Of a DNA stretch of 64,000 nucleotides, positions 61,493-64,000 are shown piece after piece (within the stretch, counting starts at the first letter, position 1; each line of letters begins with the position of its first letter). Origin of the DNA: ZC4RG30 sp039932715 (lineage in GTDB: Bacteria; Pseudomonadota; Gammaproteobacteria; Steroidobacterales; Steroidobacteraceae); NCBI GenBank assembly GCA_039932715.1, contig JBDTPN010000004.1:1-64000 (forward strand), given 5' to 3'. Both the position numbers and the translations under genes were made by a program. The notes beneath the pieces are model-generated. The model was given only the letters and a program-made list of their open reading frames with translations, had not been told where the DNA came from and ran no database searches.

Positions 61493-62908
61493 CTACATGC
61501 TGTAGTACATGTCCATCTCGCATGGATGGGTACTCATGCGGTAGCGGGTAACTTCCTGCATCTTCAATGCGATGTAGGAATCAATTACGTCGTCGGTGAA
61601 TACGCCGCCGGCCTTGAGGAACCCACGATCCTTGTCGAGGTGTTCCAGCGCCATGTCCAGCGAATGACATACCTGCGGAATGTGCTTCTCTTCTTCCGGC
61701 TCCAGGTCGTAGAGATCCTTGTCCGCGGGCTCGCCCGGGTGGATCTTGTTCTGGATGCCGTCGAGACCAGCCATCATCATTGCCGAGAACGCGAGATATG
61801 GATTTGCCAGTGAATCCGGGAAGCGCACTTCAATGCGCCGCGCCTTGGGATTGGGCACCCACGGAATACGAATCGACGCCGAGCGATTGCGGGCCGAGTA
61901 GGCCAGCATCACCGGCGCTTCAAAGCCTGGTACCAGTCGCTTGTAGCTGTTGGTGCCGGGATTGGTGAACGCATTGATGGCCTTGGCATGCTTGATGATG
62001 CCGCCGATGTAGAACAGCGCCGTTTCCGACAGGCCGCCGTACTTGTCGCCCGCGAACAGCGCCTTGCCGTCTTTCTGCAGCGACTGGTGCACATGCATGC
62101 CCGAACCGTTGTCGCCCACCAGCGGCTTCGGCATGAACGTCGCCGTCTTGCCGTAGCTATTGGCCACTTGCTGGATCACGTACTTGAGTATCAGCACTTC
62201 GTCAGCCTTCTTGATCAGACCGCCGGCGCCCACACCGATTTCGCACTGGCCACCAGTGGCCACTTCATGGTGGTGCACTTCGACTTCAAGGCCCATCTCT
62301 TCCAGTGCATTGCACATTGCGCTGCGAATGTCCTGGTAGGCATCCACTGGCGGCACGGGAAAATAGCCGCCCTTGATTCCGGGGCGATGGCCCGAGTTGG
62401 GACGGTCCGGGAAATCCGTGTTTGAATTCCAGGCACCAGTGTAGGAATCAATGGTATAGCCGGTGCTGTTGACCTGGCTGTGCCACTTGACGCTATCGAA
62501 GATGAAGAATTCATTCTCGGGACCGAACAGCGCGCCATCGGCGATGCCGGTGGATTTTAGATACGCCTCGGCCCGACGACCCAGCGAGCGCGGATCGCGC
62601 TCATAGCCCTGCATGGTCGCAGGCTCGATGATGTCGCAGCGCAGATTGAGCGTGGTGTCTTCGAAAAACGGATCAAGCACTGCGGTCTTCGGGTCCGGCA
62701 TGAGGATCATGTCCGACTCGTTGATGCCCTTCCATCCGGCGATGGAGGAACCGTCAAACATCTTGCCGTCGATGAACAGGCTTTCCTTTACCTGATGGTG
62801 AGGAACGGTGACGTGCTGTTCCTTGCCGCGGGTATCACAGAATCGGAAATCGACGTACTTGACCTCCTTCTCTTTGATCATCTTCAGGACGTCGTTGGCT
62901 GTCGTCAT
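61493..62908 (-). CDS. glnA: glutamine synthetase type I
   Basis: 471 residues from ATG at 62,908. Converts glutamate plus ammonia to glutamine. MFDGSSIAGWKGINESDM, GPENEFFIFD, KPLVGDNGSGMHVHQSL, NPGTNSYKRLVPGFEAPVMLAYSARNRSASIRIP and the adenylylation site Tyr in KDLYDLEPEE are all present, so regulation by GlnE is expected. NtrC and sigma54 sites lie in front. Confidence 0.98.
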   Translation of the reverse strand: MTTANDVLKMIKEKEVKYVDFRFCDTRGKEQHVTVPHHQVKESLFIDGKMFDGSSIAGWKGINESDMILMPDPKTAVLDPFFEDTTLNLRCDIIEPATMQGYERDPRSLGRRAEAYLKSTGIADGALFGPENEFFIFDSVKWHSQVNSTGYTIDSYTGAWNSNTDFPDRPNSGHRPGIKGGYFPVPPVDAYQDIRSAMCNALEEMGLEVEVHHHEVATGGQCEIGVGAGGLIKKADEVLILKYVIQQVANSYGKTATFMPKPLVGDNGSGMHVHQSLQKDGKALFAGDKYGGLSETALFYIGGIIKHAKAINAFTNPGTNSYKRLVPGFEAPVMLAYSARNRSASIRIPWVPNPKARRIEVRFPDSLANPYLAFSAMMMAGLDGIQNKIHPGEPADKDLYDLEPEEEKHIPQVCHSLDMALEHLDKDRGFLKAGGVFTDDVIDSYIALKMQEVTRYRMSTHPCEMDMYYSM

Positions 62909-62957
62909 GGCTCCTCCGGTAAAAGCATTGGTTCTCGAGCAATAGGCCCCAGTTTGA

Positions 62958-62974
62958 TGCAGGCCCCGTGCCAA
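62958..62974 (-). promoter_or_regulatory. sigma54 promoter of glnA
   Basis: On the minus strand TTGGCACG...CTGCA reads as the -24/-12 pattern TGGCAC-N5-CTGCA, with GG and GC at the right spacing. It lies 50 bp before the glnA start. Confidence 0.9.
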
Positions 62975-63034
62975 CTGCCGGGGCCTTTAAAATCAATTGG
63001 TTAGTTCCAATTTGAAGGTGTGTGAGTGGGGTTG

Positions 63035-63051
63035 TGCACTATTATAGTGCA
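63035..63051. promoter_or_regulatory. NtrC-binding palindrome
   Basis: TGCACTATTATAGTGCA is a perfect inverted repeat (arms TGCACTAT/ATAGTGCA) and an excellent match to the NtrC consensus TGCAC-N7-GTGCA. It lies about 60 bp upstream of the sigma54 -24 box, as an enhancer would. Confidence 0.93.
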
Positions 63052-63167
63052 TTGTCCAGGACCCTGCATCAACATGGAGCATGGCCCGCACAAGAACCGG
63101 GCGCGCCCCTCCCGCTCGGCATGACACAGGTTGGGCCTCGACTGCCGATATACTCGCGCCAATAATT

Positions 63168-64000
63168 ATGGCGACCCCGAAAATCGGCCTGCCGCCGCCC
63201 ACATTCCAGGGCCTTATCCTGGCGCTCCAGCAGTACTGGGGCGCCCGGGGCTGCGTTTTGCTGCAGCCCTACGACATGGAAGTAGGCGCGGGAACATTCC
63301 ACTCCGCGACCTTCCTGCGTGCCATTGGTCCGGAGCCCTGGAGCGCGGCCTATGTGCAACCGTCGCGACGACCCACGGATGGCCGCTATGGCGAGAACCC
63401 CTTCCGCCTGCAGCACTATTACCAGTTCCAGGTGGTGATCAAGCCCTCGCCGCACGACATCCTTGATCTCTATTTAGGCAGCCTGCGGCACATCGGCTTT
63501 GATCCGCAGGTGCACGACCTGCGCTTTGTCGAAGACAACTGGGAATCCCCGACGCTGGGCGCCTGGGGATTGGGCTGGGAAGTCTGGCTCAACGGCATGG
63601 AAGTCACGCAGTTCACTTATTTCCAGCAAGTGGGCGGGCTGGATTGCCGGCCGGTTACCGGCGAGATCACCTATGGACTCGAGCGACTGGCCATGTACCT
63701 GCAGGGCGTGGAGTCGGTGTTCGACCTGGTGTGGGCCGATGGCCCGCTGGGTCGCGTCACCTATCGCGACGTGTTCCACCAGAACGAGGTGGAGCAGTCG
63801 GCCTACAACTTCGAACACGCGGACGTGGCCGTGCTGCTGCGGCATTTCGAAGAACATGAGAAGGCCTGCAACCAATTGCTGGCCGCCAGGCTGGCATTGC
63901 CTGCATATGAACAGATGCTCAAGGCCTCGCATACCTTCAACCTGCTCGATGCGCGCCGCGCCATCTCAGTCACTGAACGCCAGCGTTACATACTGCGCGT
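63168..64000 (+). CDS. glyQ: glycyl-tRNA synthetase alpha subunit (partial)
   Basis: 277 codons from ATG at 63,168 to the window edge; the 3' end and glyS, normally next, lie outside. TFQGLILALQQYWGARGCVLLQPYDMEVGAGTFH, PSRRPTDGRYGENPFRLQHYYQFQVVIKPSP, ESPTLGAWGLGWEVWLNGMEVTQFTYFQQVGG and VTGEITYGLERLAMYLQGV are GlyQ blocks of the alpha2beta2 enzyme. Divergent from glnA. Confidence 0.97.
   Translation, partial: MATPKIGLPPPTFQGLILALQQYWGARGCVLLQPYDMEVGAGTFHSATFLRAIGPEPWSAAYVQPSRRPTDGRYGENPFRLQHYYQFQVVIKPSPHDILDLYLGSLRHIGFDPQVHDLRFVEDNWESPTLGAWGLGWEVWLNGMEVTQFTYFQQVGGLDCRPVTGEITYGLERLAMYLQGVESVFDLVWADGPLGRVTYRDVFHQNEVEQSAYNFEHADVAVLLRHFEEHEKACNQLLAARLALPAYEQMLKASHTFNLLDARRAISVTERQRYILR

Overview
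The window looks like a chromosomal segment of a high-GC gammaproteobacterium, most likely from the Xanthomonadales/Nevskiales/Steroidobacter neighbourhood. This placement is an inference from gene content: the order rsmG-parA-parB-atpIBEFHAGDC, the block envC / rhodanese-grxC-secB-gpsA-trmL, glnA-(DUF4124)-ntrB-ntrC, tatABC, and a chromosomal integron whose integrase resembles those of xanthomonads.

Region 1 (about 300-17,082) is a sedentary chromosomal integron. A tyrosine-recombinase integrase of the IntI type (16,103-17,082, + strand) faces away from an array of about 26 gene cassettes. All recognised cassette genes lie on the minus strand and read away from attI. I find 25 recognisable attC sites, 14 of them exactly 135 bp and five of 87-89 bp, plus a collapsed attC at the far end. 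Cassette cargo includes four two-gene toxin-antitoxin modules (HigBA, DUF433/DUF5615, BrnTA, HicAB), two GNAT acetyltransferases, two VOC proteins, two cupins, a MOSC protein, a GFA/CENP-V protein, a SnoaL-like protein, small lipoproteins and many small membrane proteins of unknown role. The integrase reading frame is broken by a one-base frameshift, and the terminal attC and one internal attC have lost a half, so at least part of the array may be frozen. The array is bounded on the left by the end of a chromosomal Lipoprotein_15 gene and its terminator.

Region 2 (17,179-34,375) holds maeB (+) and then, on the minus strand, a cupin gene, a two-gene SLOG-membrane/TIR locus resembling predicted nucleotide-signalling conflict systems (its TIR gene has an in-frame stop at codon 6 and an unusual C-terminal half), the full F1Fo ATP synthase operon, parB, parA, rsmG, a hypothetical gene and an acuI-type reductase. 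A good sigma70 promoter lies in front of atpI.

Region 3 (34,374-56,287) is ordinary housekeeping: an S9 prolyl-oligopeptidase-family peptidase divergent from acuI with overlapping start codons, a cytochrome c4-like protein, dtd, tatABC, a POT peptide transporter, an EamA exporter, small membrane and SRPBCC proteins, DedA, a GGDEF/EAL protein with a degenerate GGDEF, envC, the rhodanese-grxC-secB-gpsA block, trmL, a class 1B dihydroorotate dehydrogenase, an aminotransferase, an MscS channel and a 1021-residue DUF748 protein.

Region 4 (about 56,290-58,306) is a decaying pair of genes, DUF2950 (frameshifted, 3' end lost) and DUF3300 (frameshifted, with its N-terminal piece on the opposite strand). 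Region 5 (58,323-64,000) is the nitrogen regulon block ntrC, ntrB, DUF4124 gene and glnA, with a clear NtrC-binding palindrome and sigma54 promoter before glnA, then divergent glyQ running off the end. I saw no rRNA, tRNA, CRISPR array or insertion sequence.
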